From JAIMBK01 sp040755215 (GTDB taxonomy: Bacteria; Bacillota; Desulfotomaculia; Desulfotomaculales; Nap2-2B), in contig JBFMBG010000059.1 of the NCBI GenBank assembly GCA_040755215.1, forward strand, positions 1-22,294: DNA of 22,294 nt, read 5' to 3'. Positions 1-9,655 of this stretch are shown here, in pieces. How positions within the stretch are numbered: the stretch's first letter is position 1; every line of letters begins with the position of its first letter. The notes under the pieces are model-generated. The model ran no database searches. It had not been told where the DNA came from and saw nothing but the letters and a program-made list of their open reading frames with translations. Both the position numbers and the translations under genes were made by a program.

Positions 1-1151
1 TTAGAGAAATCTATCTAAATAACATAGTCGGCAACGGCGACGAAAAATTATTTCTGTTTATCGATGAAATCCAATACGCTAAAGACTGGGATGCCTGGTT
101 AAAAGTTTTTTACGATCAATACCCTCACTATCGGATCATGGTTACCGGCTCTGCGGCGCCAATTCTATCCTCGCGCGGAATAGAAAGCGGCGTCGGGAGG
201 TGGATCACAATCAAAATTCCAACCCTATCGTTCTACGAATATTTAGATTTATTACAGATGCCGGAAAAACCTTCGGTACATCCAAATATTAAACCAACTC
301 AATTACATTATTTAGGAAAAAATGAATTAAACAATTTAATCCTCACCTTATCTGAATTACAAAAGTATTTCCATCGTTATTTACTAATCGGTGGCTTCCC
401 TGAACTTGCTTTATCGAATGATACCATTTTTGCCCAAAGAATTTTACGCGAAGACGTCGCCGATAAAGTTCTCAAAAGAGATTTAACCGCTTTATTCGGA
501 ACCAGGAATGTAATTGACCTGGAAAAAATTTTTCTTTACCTTTGCCTGCACAGCGGGAACATCGTTGTTCAGGAAACAATTGCCAAAGAAATCCAGATCT
601 CCAGACAAACGGTCGCTAATTACCTTACCTTATTGGAGCAGGCAAATCTGATTTACATCAGTAATCCAATCGAGTCCGAAGGGAAAAAAATCCTCAAAAG
701 CAAGCCGAAAATATACATAGCAGACGCTGCCTTGAGAAACGCTGTCCTAATCTTAGACGAAAGCGTTTTATCCAATCCCGAAGAAATGGGTATTATCGTT
801 GAAACGGCTGTTTATAAACATATTGCTTCTTTTTACTACCCGGTCGCTCCGAAAATAGGTTATTACCGGGAGAAAAGGAAAAACAAGGAGGTCGACATAA
901 TTGTCGCTCTTCCCCGGGGGCGTATCCTTGTGGAAGTTAAATACCGCGAAGATACTACCCTTGAAAAAAACAGTGCGCTAATGTTCCTGGCAAATCAGCA
1001 GGAAACGCTGGGAGCCATCCTGGTTACGAAAAGAGCAGAAGATTTTGGGGTCGTTTCCTGGGAAACAAAAGTCCCGATCGTTAAAATCCCCGCCTTTGCA
1101 TTTCTTTATTTGCTGGGCCACGCCGAAAAGGAAGGGCGCCGGGCAGACTGA
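1..1151 (+). CDS. AAA family ATPase with DUF4143, 5' end outside window
   Basis: The reading frame is already open at base 3, so the gene begins before the window. The visible protein starts just ahead of a Walker B segment (LFLFIDEIQ, codons from about base 42) and a sensor-like VTGSAAPILSS (from base 138), typical of the AAA_14 ATPase domain; the Walker A loop must be upstream. A DUF4143 region follows (LIGGFPELAL, then a winged-helix-like segment ISRQTVANYLTLLEQANLI). The C-terminus has a nuclease-like pattern, EVDIIVALPRGRILVEVKY, resembling a PD-(D/E)XK fold. Members of this family are common in accessory DNA; their substrate is mostly unknown. The gene is visibly richer in A/T than the genes to its right and points the opposite way, which suggests separate acquisition. 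An internal ATG at 138 lies inside the ATPase domain and is unlikely to be the true start. Confidence 0.85.
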   Translation, partial: REIYLNNIVGNGDEKLFLFIDEIQYAKDWDAWLKVFYDQYPHYRIMVTGSAAPILSSRGIESGVGRWITIKIPTLSFYEYLDLLQMPEKPSVHPNIKPTQLHYLGKNELNNLILTLSELQKYFHRYLLIGGFPELALSNDTIFAQRILREDVADKVLKRDLTALFGTRNVIDLEKIFLYLCLHSGNIVVQETIAKEIQISRQTVANYLTLLEQANLIYISNPIESEGKKILKSKPKIYIADAALRNAVLILDESVLSNPEEMGIIVETAVYKHIASFYYPVAPKIGYYREKRKNKEVDIIVALPRGRILVEVKYREDTTLEKNSALMFLANQQETLGAILVTKRAEDFGVVSWETKVPIVKIPAFAFLYLLGHAEKEGRRAD

Positions 1152-1207
1152 TTTTCTGATTAGTAACGTGTCCGGCTTATCGTTGGTTCCGCCGCTTTTT
1201 TTGGTTT

Positions 1208-2863
1208 TTAATCAGCCGTTTCCCCTTTCTCCTGCCTTCTGCGTTCGTCGTCCCTGATTTCGCGGCGCAGCAGCTTGCCCACCTTGGACTTGGGGAGCAT
1301 ATCCCGGAACTCGATGTACTGGGGGACTTTGTAGTGCGCCAGCTTTTCGCGGCACCAGCTGATCAGCTCGCCCGCCCCGACTCCGCGGGCGTCTTCCTTG
1401 AGCACCACGATGGCCTTGATCCGCTCCCCCACCGCCGGATCGGGCACGCCCACGGCGCAGGCCTCGATGACCGCCGGATGATCCTGCAGCACGGCTTCGA
1501 TTTCCGACGCCGCCACCCGGTAGCCCTTGTATTTAATCATGTCCGCCTGGCGATCGATGTAATGAAGTTCGCCCGTCTCGTCCCACCGTACGTAGTCACC
1601 CATCCTATACCACTTTTTCCCATCCAATTCTACAAATGATCTACTCGTCTCCTCCGGTTTATTCCAGTAATCCATGATAAACCGGGAAGTCACCAGCAGT
1701 TCCCCCACCCCGCCGCGAGGCACTTCTTGTAACGTAGCCGGCTCCACCACTTTTACCTCCCGCGAGGGAAAAGGAAGGCCCAGGCTGTCCGGGGAAGGTT
1801 CTTTATCCATCGGGCTTAAGCACAAATGCCCCACTTCCGTGGAACCGTACACCTGGTAGAGCGCGCAGCCGGTCAACTTTTTAAAACGGTTGAACACTTC
1901 CAGCGGCAGGACGTCGCCGCCGCTCCAGCAGTATTTCAGCGAAGACAAATCGTACTGCTCCAGCCGGTCGTTTTCCAGGATCATCCGGTAAAGGGCGGGA
2001 ACGCCCAGGAGCATGGTCACCCTGTATTTCCGGATCGCTTCCAGGATGGCGTCTACGTGCGGCACGGGCATCAACACGGTGGGGTTTCCCAGGGTCAGGG
2101 CGACCCCCATGAACATCCCCTGGGCCATGATGTGGAAAAGCGGGTTCACCAGCAAAAACCGGTCGTTTCCCTCCGAGACGCGGCCCTCAATGACGCCGTA
2201 ATAATCCAGGATGTAGGAAACCATCCCGGCGTGGGTGCCGGGGACACCCTTGGGCAAACCGGTCGTCCCGCCCGTGTATAAAATATAGGCCAGGTGACGC
2301 CGCGGGTCGATCTCCACTTTGGGCGGCTCCGGCGGGTATTTGCGGATTAAGTCGCGAAAGAAATAGATCCCCTCGCCCCGCGCCACCATTCCGTAGGGAA
2401 CCCGGTCAAAGGCCCGGCCCACCGCCTTCTTCCACCAGGGCAGCAAATCCACCAGGTTGGTCACCACGGCGCGCTTTAAGCCTGTCTTCAGAAATACCTC
2501 TTTGACGTAGCCGAAATTCGTGTCCTGGCAAAGGATTGTTTCCGCCCCGGCGTCATTCAACTGGTAGGCAATTTCGTGGGGGGTGTAAATGGGCGAAGTG
2601 GGCACCGGTACGGCCCCGATCTTTTGAATGGCGAAATACCCGATAATCCACTGGGGGCAATTGGGCAGGTAAATCATTACCTTATCGTTGTTCCTGACCC
2701 CCAGTTCATACAGGGCCCGGGCAAGCCGGTAAATCAATTCGCGTAAAAACGCGTATGAATACTTTTCGCCCAGGTAAATCAGGGCAATCTTTTCGGGATA
2801 TTCCCGGGCGACCCTTTCAAATCCGGTGATTACTTCTTCGTCCACGGACCGGACGCCTTTCAT
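1208..2863 (-). CDS. AMP-forming acyl-CoA synthetase (ligase)
   Basis: Adenylate-forming enzyme that would convert a carboxylic acid, ATP and CoA to acyl-CoA, AMP and pyrophosphate in the cytoplasm. Family motifs are in order: phosphate loop YTGGTTGLPKGV (about residues 197-208), YGSTEVG (340), YRMGDYVRWDETG (420-432), the hinge DRQADMIKYKGYRVAASEIE (438-457) and the catalytic lysine in PKSKVGKLLRREIR (525-538). At about 551 residues it has the full family length. The ATG at 2863 is chosen because GGGGTGA lies 4 bases upstream; a TTG one codon earlier is less likely. It follows livF by about 21 bases, so it is probably the last gene of the transporter operon, activating the imported acid. The chain length or aromatic nature of the substrate cannot be read from sequence; long-chain and 4-coumarate-like ligases share these motifs. 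Confidence 0.9.
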   Translation of the reverse strand: MKGVRSVDEEVITGFERVAREYPEKIALIYLGEKYSYAFLRELIYRLARALYELGVRNNDKVMIYLPNCPQWIIGYFAIQKIGAVPVPTSPIYTPHEIAYQLNDAGAETILCQDTNFGYVKEVFLKTGLKRAVVTNLVDLLPWWKKAVGRAFDRVPYGMVARGEGIYFFRDLIRKYPPEPPKVEIDPRRHLAYILYTGGTTGLPKGVPGTHAGMVSYILDYYGVIEGRVSEGNDRFLLVNPLFHIMAQGMFMGVALTLGNPTVLMPVPHVDAILEAIRKYRVTMLLGVPALYRMILENDRLEQYDLSSLKYCWSGGDVLPLEVFNRFKKLTGCALYQVYGSTEVGHLCLSPMDKEPSPDSLGLPFPSREVKVVEPATLQEVPRGGVGELLVTSRFIMDYWNKPEETSRSFVELDGKKWYRMGDYVRWDETGELHYIDRQADMIKYKGYRVAASEIEAVLQDHPAVIEACAVGVPDPAVGERIKAIVVLKEDARGVGAGELISWCREKLAHYKVPQYIEFRDMLPKSKVGKLLRREIRDDERRRQEKGETAD

Positions 2864-2884
2864 CAACTCACCCCGCTTCCAAAA

Positions 2885-3658
<774 letters not shown>

Positions 3659-3663
3659 TTGGC

Positions 3664-4482
3664 TCAAGCCTCCTTCCCCAGGTATGCTTTCTTCACCTGG
3701 TCGTCGTTAATGATTTCCTGGGGCGGGCCTTCGGCGATTTTTTCACCGAAGTTCAGCACAAGCACCCGGTTGGCCACCCGGAACAGCTCCTTTAAGCGGT
3801 GCTCCACCATGATCAGGGTGATCCCTTCCCTCTGCAGCCTTTCCACCAGCGGGAGCATGCTGGCAATCTCCGACATGCTTAAACCCGAAAAAACCTCGTC
3901 GCATATAATCAGCTCCGGGCTTAAGGCAAGGCACCGGCACAATTCCAGGCGCTTCAGGTAGCCCAGGGGGAGCGAGCCGGCCAGTTTGTACGGCACCCGG
4001 GCGTCCCGCTCGAAGCCTACCTCCTCCAGCAAATCGATGGCCACGGCGCTGCGGTCACCGTAGCGGCCCCGGGCGGTCCGCCTGGCCCGCGGTGAATACA
4101 AAGGGGGGATGAGATTTTTATAAACGGGCAGCGTGGGGTAAGGGCGCATGATCTGAAAGGTGCGGGTCAGCCCGGCGTCGGCAATTTTCTCCGGCGGCCA
4201 CCGGCTGATGTCCCGGCCGTTGAAAATCACCCGGCCGCTGTCTTTTTTAACAAAGCCGGTGATCAGGTTAACCAGGGTTGTTTTGCCCGAGCCGTTGGGG
4301 CCGATCACCCCGAGAATCTCCCCCCGGCGCAGCTCAAAGCCCACCTCCCGCACCGCCTGGATGCCGCCGAAGGATTTGCGCAAACCTTCCACCCGCAGGA
4401 TGATTTCCCCGTCCATTGTTTCCCGGTGCGCCGCTGCCGGGCCCGGGCTGCCCGCCGGGCCGCTTGCGCTCAACATGCTCAT
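3664..4482 (-). CDS. livG: Liv-type ABC transporter ATPase (LivG)
   Basis: Second ATPase subunit of the importer. Walker A is GPNGSGKTT at about residues 58-66. The signature region reads LPLGYLKRLEL instead of LSGGQ, keeping only the central glycine, and Walker B is ELIICDEVFSGLSMSE, keeping the aspartate-glutamate pair. Variation at the signature is known in LivG subunits, so this is probably functional. The start ATG overlaps the livM stop in an ATGA arrangement, which indicates translational coupling. The first ~20 residues are a Ser/Gly/Pro/Ala-rich extension before the usual domain start at EIILRVEGL, so an internal start is possible. The stop is followed within six bases by the preferred livF start. 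Confidence 0.9.
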   Translation of the reverse strand: MSMLSASGPAGSPGPAAAHRETMDGEIILRVEGLRKSFGGIQAVREVGFELRRGEILGVIGPNGSGKTTLVNLITGFVKKDSGRVIFNGRDISRWPPEKIADAGLTRTFQIMRPYPTLPVYKNLIPPLYSPRARRTARGRYGDRSAVAIDLLEEVGFERDARVPYKLAGSLPLGYLKRLELCRCLALSPELIICDEVFSGLSMSEIASMLPLVERLQREGITLIMVEHRLKELFRVANRVLVLNFGEKIAEGPPQEIINDDQVKKAYLGKEA

Positions 4483-5492
4483 GATATCCTCTCCCAGCGT
4501 TCAAACTGCTCGTATTTGCGCTGCAGGTACCGCATGATTCCCTCGGTCCAGAAAACAATAAATAAAACGATGGTGACGGAATAAAAAACAATGCGCAAAG
4601 TGCCGAAATTGCGCAGTGCCTCGGAGGCCGGGACCAGGAGCAAAGCGCCGATCAGCGGGCCGTACAGAGTACCGGAGCCGCCGACCACGGTGGCCGCCAG
4701 CGGCAAAATGGAAAAATCGACGGCGAACAGGGACATACCGACCCACCCGTACAGGTGGGAAAGGTAGGCCCCCGCAAAACACCCCAGCAGGGCGCTAATT
4801 AAGACCGCCTGGGCTTTGTAGCGGGTGACGCTGATCCCGGAAGCCCGGATGGCCTGGTCGTTGTCCTTGACCCCCCGGTAGACCAGCCCCGCGTCCAGAT
4901 GGTTCACCAGCCTGAGCAGAATAAACAGCGCGGCCAGGACTACCGCCAAAATGAGGTACTGGTTGACCCAGATATTTTTCAGCACGTTCAACCCCGTGAT
5001 TCCCTCCGTGCCCCCGAACACCCCCGTGGCGGCCACCAGCCTTTCCGCCACCAGGGGGTAGATAAAACTGACAATGGCGAAGTAAACGCCCCGCAGCGGC
5101 AGACACGGCAGCAGGGTCAACGTGCAGAGGAGCCCCCCGGCCACGGTCGCGGGGGGATTGGCCTGGGCGGGGGGCACCCCTATGGCCTAGTTTAAAAGCC
5201 CGGATATATACCCGCCGACCCCCACGAAAAAAGCGCCCCCCAAACAGACGAGCCCCATGTAATTGGCCAAAAAATCAAACCCGATGGAAAGGAGCGCATA
5301 CACGCCGGTGATGCACAAAACCCGCTGCCAGTAGGCGTTGGGCATTACCAGGGGGAGAATGAAAAGGCCCAAAACCAGCGCCAGCACCGGCCCGGCCAAA
5401 AACATGATCTCCTTAAGCGAAGAAACGGCGTAGATACTATCCGCCCGCACTTTAACGCCCCGGTCCAGTCTTTCCCTGCGTCTTAACTCCAA
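4479..5492 (-). pseudogene. livM: Liv-type permease LivM interrupted by an in-frame TAG
   Basis: Inner-membrane permease of the importer. Two open segments on the same frame together give a normal LivM of about 337 codons: 5492-5187 encodes the N-terminal helices ending GLVCLGGAFFVGVGGYISGLLN-type sequence, then a TAG at 5189-5187, then the C-terminal part with PLRGVYFAIVSF, the ATPase-coupling loop GVKDNDQAIRASGIS and GPLIGALLLVPASEALR. No frameshift is needed; only one codon is wrong. A GTG at 5177 could restart translation of the C-terminal two thirds but has no convincing ribosome site. TAG is also the natural stop of livH and of the aldehyde dehydrogenase gene here, so recoding is not favoured. 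Simple nonsense mutation, sequencing error and a split but functional permease all remain possible. The likely start is TTG 5492, eight bases after the livH stop; an in-frame GTG lies 13 codons further in. Confidence 0.85.
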
Positions 5493-5498
5493 GGTCGC

Positions 5499-6365
5499 CT
5501 ACACCCTTTCTTCCAGTTCCTTTTGCCGGCCGAAAATCCCTGAAGGCCGGGCAATCAGGATGGCAATAATGATCAGCATGGCCACCACCAGGTGGAAGTG
5601 GGGGGCAAGGTAGTTTACCGTAATAATCTGGGCAAAGCCGATTAAAAAAGAGGCCGCGGCGGTCCCCGCCCAGCTGCCCAGTCCGCCGCAAATGCTCACC
5701 GCGATGGCGAAAATAAGCACGTCGTAGCCCGCCTGCACGGTGATATTACCCAGGGGAAGCAGCAGCACCGCCGCCATCCCGGCCAGGGCGGAGCCGAAGG
5801 CCAGGGCCAGGGTCGCCGTCAGGTCGGAGTCGATCCCCAGCATCAGGGCGGCCCGTTCATCCTGGGCGATGGCCCGCAGCGCCAGGCCGGTCTTGTGGTA
5901 ATGGGTAAACAGCCACAAGACGAACAGCAGAATTATTCCCGAGCCCATAATAATAATCCGCTGCAAATCCACCGGCACACCGGCGATGCCGACCGTCCCT
6001 TCTAGAAAAGGAGGAAGGATGTGCGTCGTCCCCCGGAGCCCGGACCAGCGCAAAAACTCCAGAATGGCCAGGCCGATGGCAAAGGAAGCGATAATTTCCG
6101 TCACCGGCATCCCCCTTACCCTGATCAAAATCAACCGGTAGATCGCCATTCCGATTACGGTCGTAATGATTAAAGAGAAAAGAACGGCCATTGGGTAGGG
6201 GGTATGCAGCCGGTTCAGAAAAAGCCAGGTGCCGTACCCGGCCAGGATGTACAGCGCGCCGTGGGCGAAATTGGGCAAACGGCTCACCCCGTAGACCAGG
6301 GCAAAACCGATCGAGGCCAGAAAGAGGCTCAGGCTGTTAATTAATCCGTAAATGATTAAACCCAT
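5499..6365 (-). CDS. livH: Liv-type ABC transporter permease LivH
   Basis: Integral membrane permease of the importer, 288 residues, with about eight hydrophobic helices. It begins MGLIIYGLINSLSLFLASIG and carries the family segments GVSRLPNFAHGALYILAGY and the cytoplasmic coupling loop ALRAIAQDERAALMLGID (about residues 163-180), followed by ICGGLGSWAGTAAASFLIG. The ATG at 6365 has a GGAGGT ribosome site nine bases upstream. The stop is TAG and lies six bases before the livM start. The 329 bases upstream of the gene, towards livJ, hold a repeat element that may set the ratio of binding protein to permease. Confidence 0.93.
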   Translation of the reverse strand: MGLIIYGLINSLSLFLASIGFALVYGVSRLPNFAHGALYILAGYGTWLFLNRLHTPYPMAVLFSLIITTVIGMAIYRLILIRVRGMPVTEIIASFAIGLAILEFLRWSGLRGTTHILPPFLEGTVGIAGVPVDLQRIIIMGSGIILLFVLWLFTHYHKTGLALRAIAQDERAALMLGIDSDLTATLALAFGSALAGMAAVLLLPLGNITVQAGYDVLIFAIAVSICGGLGSWAGTAAASFLIGFAQIITVNYLAPHFHLVVAMLIIIAILIARPSGIFGRQKELEERV

Positions 6366-6407
6366 TCGCTTTTTACCTCCGCCAGTCTGCCATCATTTCC
6401 CATCGGG

Positions 6408-6625
6408 CTGGTCCGGCACTCACCGGCACTCAGTATGCTTATTGTTTTACTGTCTCAAATAGCACCGGCTGACAACGAAGCAACCTGATCCCCAGTGAGT
6501 GCCGGATGTCCGGTTCGCTCCCGGCACTCACTAGTACTACGAGTATTCATTGGTCGGGATTCATCAACATTGATCCGGGGCAACAACAAACAACCAGCAT
6601 CCTGGTGAGTGCCGGGATCGACCAG
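6408..6625. repeat. Intercistronic element with five copies of GTGAGTGCCGG
   Basis: The 329 bases between livJ and livH contain an 11-bp motif five times: as CCGGCACTCAC at 6413-6423, nearly again at 6423-6432, GTGAGTGCCGG at 6495-6505, CCGGCACTCAC at 6521-6531 and GTGAGTGCCGG at 6605-6615. Copies 6494-6505 and 6521-6532 form a 12-bp perfect stem with a 15-base loop. The outermost copies are also inverted and extend by CTGGT (6408-6412) against ACCAG (6621-6625), so the element has long inverted ends. In the livJ-to-livH transcript the copies alternate, allowing mutually exclusive foldings. No open frame of note is inside. It could be a transcript-stabilising or attenuating element, or a small REP/MITE-like insertion. 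Confidence 0.75.
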
Positions 6626-6634
6626 ACCTCATTT

Positions 6635-6667
6635 TCATACTTTTATAGAGAGGACGGCAGTCTTCAT
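6635..6667 (-). CDS. Possible 10-codon leader-type ORF after livJ
   Basis: An ATG at 6667 preceded by AAGGAG with a six-base gap opens a 10-residue frame (MKTAVLSIKV) that stops with TGA at 6635, just before the repeat element. The ribosome site is better than chance, but so short a frame may be accidental. If translated it would place a ribosome at the edge of the alternating hairpins between livJ and livH. I do not recognise it. Confidence 0.15.
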   Translation of the reverse strand: MKTAVLSIKV

Positions 6668-6694
6668 GGGTAACTCCTTCTAATGTTGCCCTTC

Positions 6695-8017
6695 TCATTT
6701 CATCCACGGAGGCAGTTTCAGCTCCGCCGTGGCTATTTTGGCCGGAAAGACGGTCTCCCGCTTGCCCGCCTGCCACTGGATCACCTGCGGGACGGCGCCT
6801 TCCGCCGGATCCAGGCTGGGGATCACCTGGTGGTTTTTGGGATCGAATTTAATCCGGCCGTAAACACCCACCATGTCGGTTTTCTCCAGGGCGGCAATGA
6901 CCGCGTCCGGCTCCAGGCTGCCGGCCCGCTCAATGGCGTCGGCCAGGGTGTAAATGGCCTGGTAGCTGGAAGAAGTTCCGTACCCCTCGGGTTCAATTCC
7001 CCATTTTTTCTTGTACGCTTCGACAAATTGCATCGTCTGGGGCGTGGCCTGGCAGGGAGCATTCCCGGCGTTCACCAGGTGGGCCATGCAGTATTCCCCC
7101 TTCCCCCCGGTGGCCTGCCAGAAACCGGGCTGTTCCGCCGCCTCGATAAAGCCGTACGGGAGGGCCGGCAGCTGCATATCCCGGTACTGCTTGAGCAAAA
7201 TGGAGGTTTCCGGCATATCCATCCAGATAAACAGCACCTGGGCACCGAAATTTTTAGCGCTGAGCAAACCGGAGGAGAAATCGGCGGTTCCCGTCGGGTA
7301 AACCTCCGGACCGGAAACCTGCCAGCCTTTCTGCTTTAGGGCGTCGGCCATGATCGTCCCTCCGGAGCGGGCGTGGGCAACGTCCTGCACCATAATGGCC
7401 ACTTTGGCAAACTTATGCTTCTCCTTGAGCTCGTCAAAAACAGTCAGCATCTCTTTTACCATGGTGGCGGCATTGCCGGAAATCCGGAAGCAATACTTGT
7501 AGGTGTCGTATTTTTCCGCGATTTTCGCCTGAAATTGCGGGGTGAGATTGCCGGTCGTGGCAATAAAAACCTTCTTGTGGCGCCCCACCAGGTCCATTGC
7601 CGCCAGAGCCGCTTCGGAGCGCGCCGGCCCGCCCACGATAAAATCGGCGCCCTTTTCCAGAATGAGCTTCTCCACCGCCAAAAGCGCGTCGCTGACGGGA
7701 ACGCCGGCCTCCAGGTCCCGGGTGTCGATCACTTCCACTTTCAGGGGCCGCTTGACCCCGCCCACATTAACCCCGCCCTTGGCGTTGATTTCTTCCGCAG
7801 CCAGGGTAATCGCCCTTTCGGCGTCCCAGCCGTACAAAAAGGCCCGGGGCAAAGGGCAGCCGATCACGATGGGCCTGGCCTGCCCTCCGCCGCCTCCCCC
7901 TTGTTGCTGTTTTTGGGCCGCGCAGCCCCCCAGGAGCACTCCGGAAACCAAAAAAAGCGCCGCGCCGAACAGCATTAAAACCCGCTTGAGAACCCGCTTT
8001 TTCATGGCAACTTGCAT
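6695..8017 (-). CDS. Liv-type substrate-binding lipoprotein (LivJ-like)
   Basis: Extracytoplasmic solute receptor of the importer, 440 residues. The N-terminus is a lipoprotein signal: basic MKKRVLKRVL, a hydrophobic stretch and lipobox LLGGC (cysteine near residue 32), followed by a Gln/Gly linker. The mature part has the periplasmic-binding-protein type 1 pattern: IVIGCPLP, ITLAAEEINAKGG, GADFIVGG, FVEAYKKKWG and YQAIYTLADAI. The start ATG at 8017 has an AGGGGGT site about eight bases upstream; a second ATG four codons later is possible. It lies 56 bases after the sigma-54 activator and I see no clear promoter in between. The bound ligand cannot be deduced; the downstream CoA ligase suggests an organic acid, but the nearby pyrimidine operon leaves amides or amino acids open. 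Confidence 0.9.
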   Translation of the reverse strand: MQVAMKKRVLKRVLMLFGAALFLVSGVLLGGCAAQKQQQGGGGGGQARPIVIGCPLPRAFLYGWDAERAITLAAEEINAKGGVNVGGVKRPLKVEVIDTRDLEAGVPVSDALLAVEKLILEKGADFIVGGPARSEAALAAMDLVGRHKKVFIATTGNLTPQFQAKIAEKYDTYKYCFRISGNAATMVKEMLTVFDELKEKHKFAKVAIMVQDVAHARSGGTIMADALKQKGWQVSGPEVYPTGTADFSSGLLSAKNFGAQVLFIWMDMPETSILLKQYRDMQLPALPYGFIEAAEQPGFWQATGGKGEYCMAHLVNAGNAPCQATPQTMQFVEAYKKKWGIEPEGYGTSSSYQAIYTLADAIERAGSLEPDAVIAALEKTDMVGVYGRIKFDPKNHQVIPSLDPAEGAVPQVIQWQAGKRETVFPAKIATAELKLPPWMK

Positions 8018-8073
8018 TTTGGATGACCCCCTTCCTTATATTTAAAATCTATTTTCCATAACCCTTGCGCGTT

Positions 8074-9607
8074 TTAACTTTTCCTCCCGTAATGTTTTTC
8101 CAGGCCGTATTTCTTCATTTTCACGAGCAGGGTCGGGTGCGGAATACCCAGCATCCGCGAGGCATCCCTGATGCCGCGGGAGCTTTTCAGCGCTGTTTCG
8201 ATCACCTCCCTCTCCACGTATTCCAGGATTTCCCGCAAAGAGTGACATTTTCCGCGGCTAATTACGTGGGGAGGCTCGTGCAGGGCGGAAAACAGGCTTG
8301 CCACCCGGTCCTGAAACTTCCCGCCGGTCCTGATGTATTCCGGCAACAAACCGGGGGTAATCTCCGGCTGGTTGCTGATCAAGACCAGCCGGTGCACCAG
8401 GTTAATCAGTTCCCGAACATTGCCCGGCCAGCTGTATTCCAACAGCAATTGAAAAGCGGCGGGGTGAAATTTACGATAAGTGGAATATTTTTGACAAAAC
8501 AGGCGGAGATAATGACCCAGGAGCAGGGGTATATCCGCCGGCCGGCAGCGCAGCGGGGGAATCTCTATCGGCACGACATTCAGGCGATAATAAAGATCCG
8601 CCCGGAAAAGCTTTTGCTGGACCAGTACGGGGAGATCAGAGTTAGTAGCGGCCAGCACGCGCACATTTACCGGCCGGGAACGGGTGCTGCCCAGGCGGAG
8701 TACCTCCTGATCCTGAAGAACGCGCAAGATTTTCGCCTGAATTTCCAGGGGCATTTCCCCCACTTCGTCCAGCAACAACGTGCCCCCGTCGGCCACCTCA
8801 AAAAAGCCCGCCTTTCCCGCCGTCCGCGCCCCGGTAAACGCTCCCGGTTCGTAGCCGAACAGCTCGGATTCGGCAAGCTCCTTCGGCAGAGCGGCGCAAT
8901 TGAGCTTAAGGAAAGGTCCGCTCCGGCGGGGGCTAAGCTCGTGAATGAGCCTGGCGACAATTTCTTTGCCCACGCCCGTTTCCCCGGAAATCAACACCGG
9001 GGCGTCCGCACAGGCCACCTGGCCCACAATCTCAATTACCCTTTGCATCGCCTGGCTATTGTAGACCATGCCCAGGCTCTGCAGAACGGGAGCGGGATCG
9101 CTTTTCCCGGGCAACTGTTCGCCTTTGATTGCGTGCGTTTGCTTTAATTGGGCCATATTCCGCACCGTTGTAATCATGTACTTGATTTGTTTTTTGCTGA
9201 CGATGGGAACACTGGTGACCAGAACCGTGTTTCCGGTATTAACAACCTGGAGGTCGGTAAGCTCGTTTTTTTTGGCACCGGGCCCTTTCCGTAACCGCCT
9301 GGTACTGGAAGATGCCGTTTTCAAAAAGATGGTTGATGGGTTTTTGGAGAAAAAAGTCAGGGGTCAGGCCCACGACCTTTTCCATGGCCTTGTTGACCCA
9401 CAAACCAATGCCGTCGCCGTTTGTAATTAAAAGCCCGTCTTTTTGTTCGTGGAGACACTTTTCCAGGTCGTTGTGAGACAAGATTAACTTTTTTTGAGTG
9501 ATTTGCTCTTTTTCCCGCCCCCCTTCCACCGCTTCGCGGGCGGCAACCAAAGAAGCGGCCGGCCGAACGCGCGCGTCCGGAAAATCATAGCTCAAAACCT
9601 GGCCCAT
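8074..9607 (-). pseudogene. PAS-containing sigma-54 activator, frameshifted in an A8 run
   Basis: Enhancer-binding protein that would activate RNA polymerase carrying sigma-54. The 5' segment (from ATG 9607, GGAGGG six bases upstream) encodes an N-terminal sensor with a PAS-like part (DGLLITNGDGIGLWVNKAMEK-like). It runs out of frame after a run of eight A on the coding strand (9268-9275). The next frame continues the same protein: NELTDLQVVNTGNTVLVTS, then the AAA+ domain with Walker A GETGVGKE, the sigma-54 contact loop GAFTGA, Walker B GTLLLDEVGEM, arginine finger RADLYYRL and WPGNVREL, and a Fis-type helix-turn-helix near the end (ASRMLGIPHPTLLVKMKKYG). Removing one A restores a ~510-residue protein. 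No good ribosome site exists for the second half alone. Sequencing error in a homopolymer, true mutation, or correction by transcriptional slippage are all possible. Confidence 0.88.
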
Positions 9608-9638
9608 GTCATTCCCTCCCGGGTTGCAAAGTTTATAC

Positions 9639-9655
9639 TTGCAAAATACATGCCA
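9639..9655 (-). promoter_or_regulatory. Sigma-54 (-24/-12) promoter of the activator/transport operon
   Basis: Read on the minus strand the site is TGGCAT, five bases, TTGCAA, with exactly ten bases between the invariant GG and GC, differing from consensus TGGCAC-N5-TTGCA at one position. Transcription would start near 9628, about 20 bases before the activator's ATG. The presence of a sigma-54 activator as first gene makes auto-activation plausible. A perfect palindrome CCGGCGCCGG at 9733-9742, about 80 bases upstream, is a possible but unproven activator site. Confidence 0.75.

Noticed and set aside
1172..1208. Terminator after the DUF4143 ATPase gene
   Set aside because: A T run is present (1196-1202), but the stem in front of it is only about four base pairs.
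4160..4537. Plus-strand frames opposite the transporter, regulator and pyrimidine genes
   Set aside because: They are shadows of high-GC minus-strand genes with recognised domains; none shows a family motif or a ribosome site.
5187..5189. TAG in livM as pyrrolysine or other recoded codon
   Set aside because: TAG also closes livH and mmsA as a plain stop, and permeases are not known pyrrolysine proteins; kept only as a low option in the finding.
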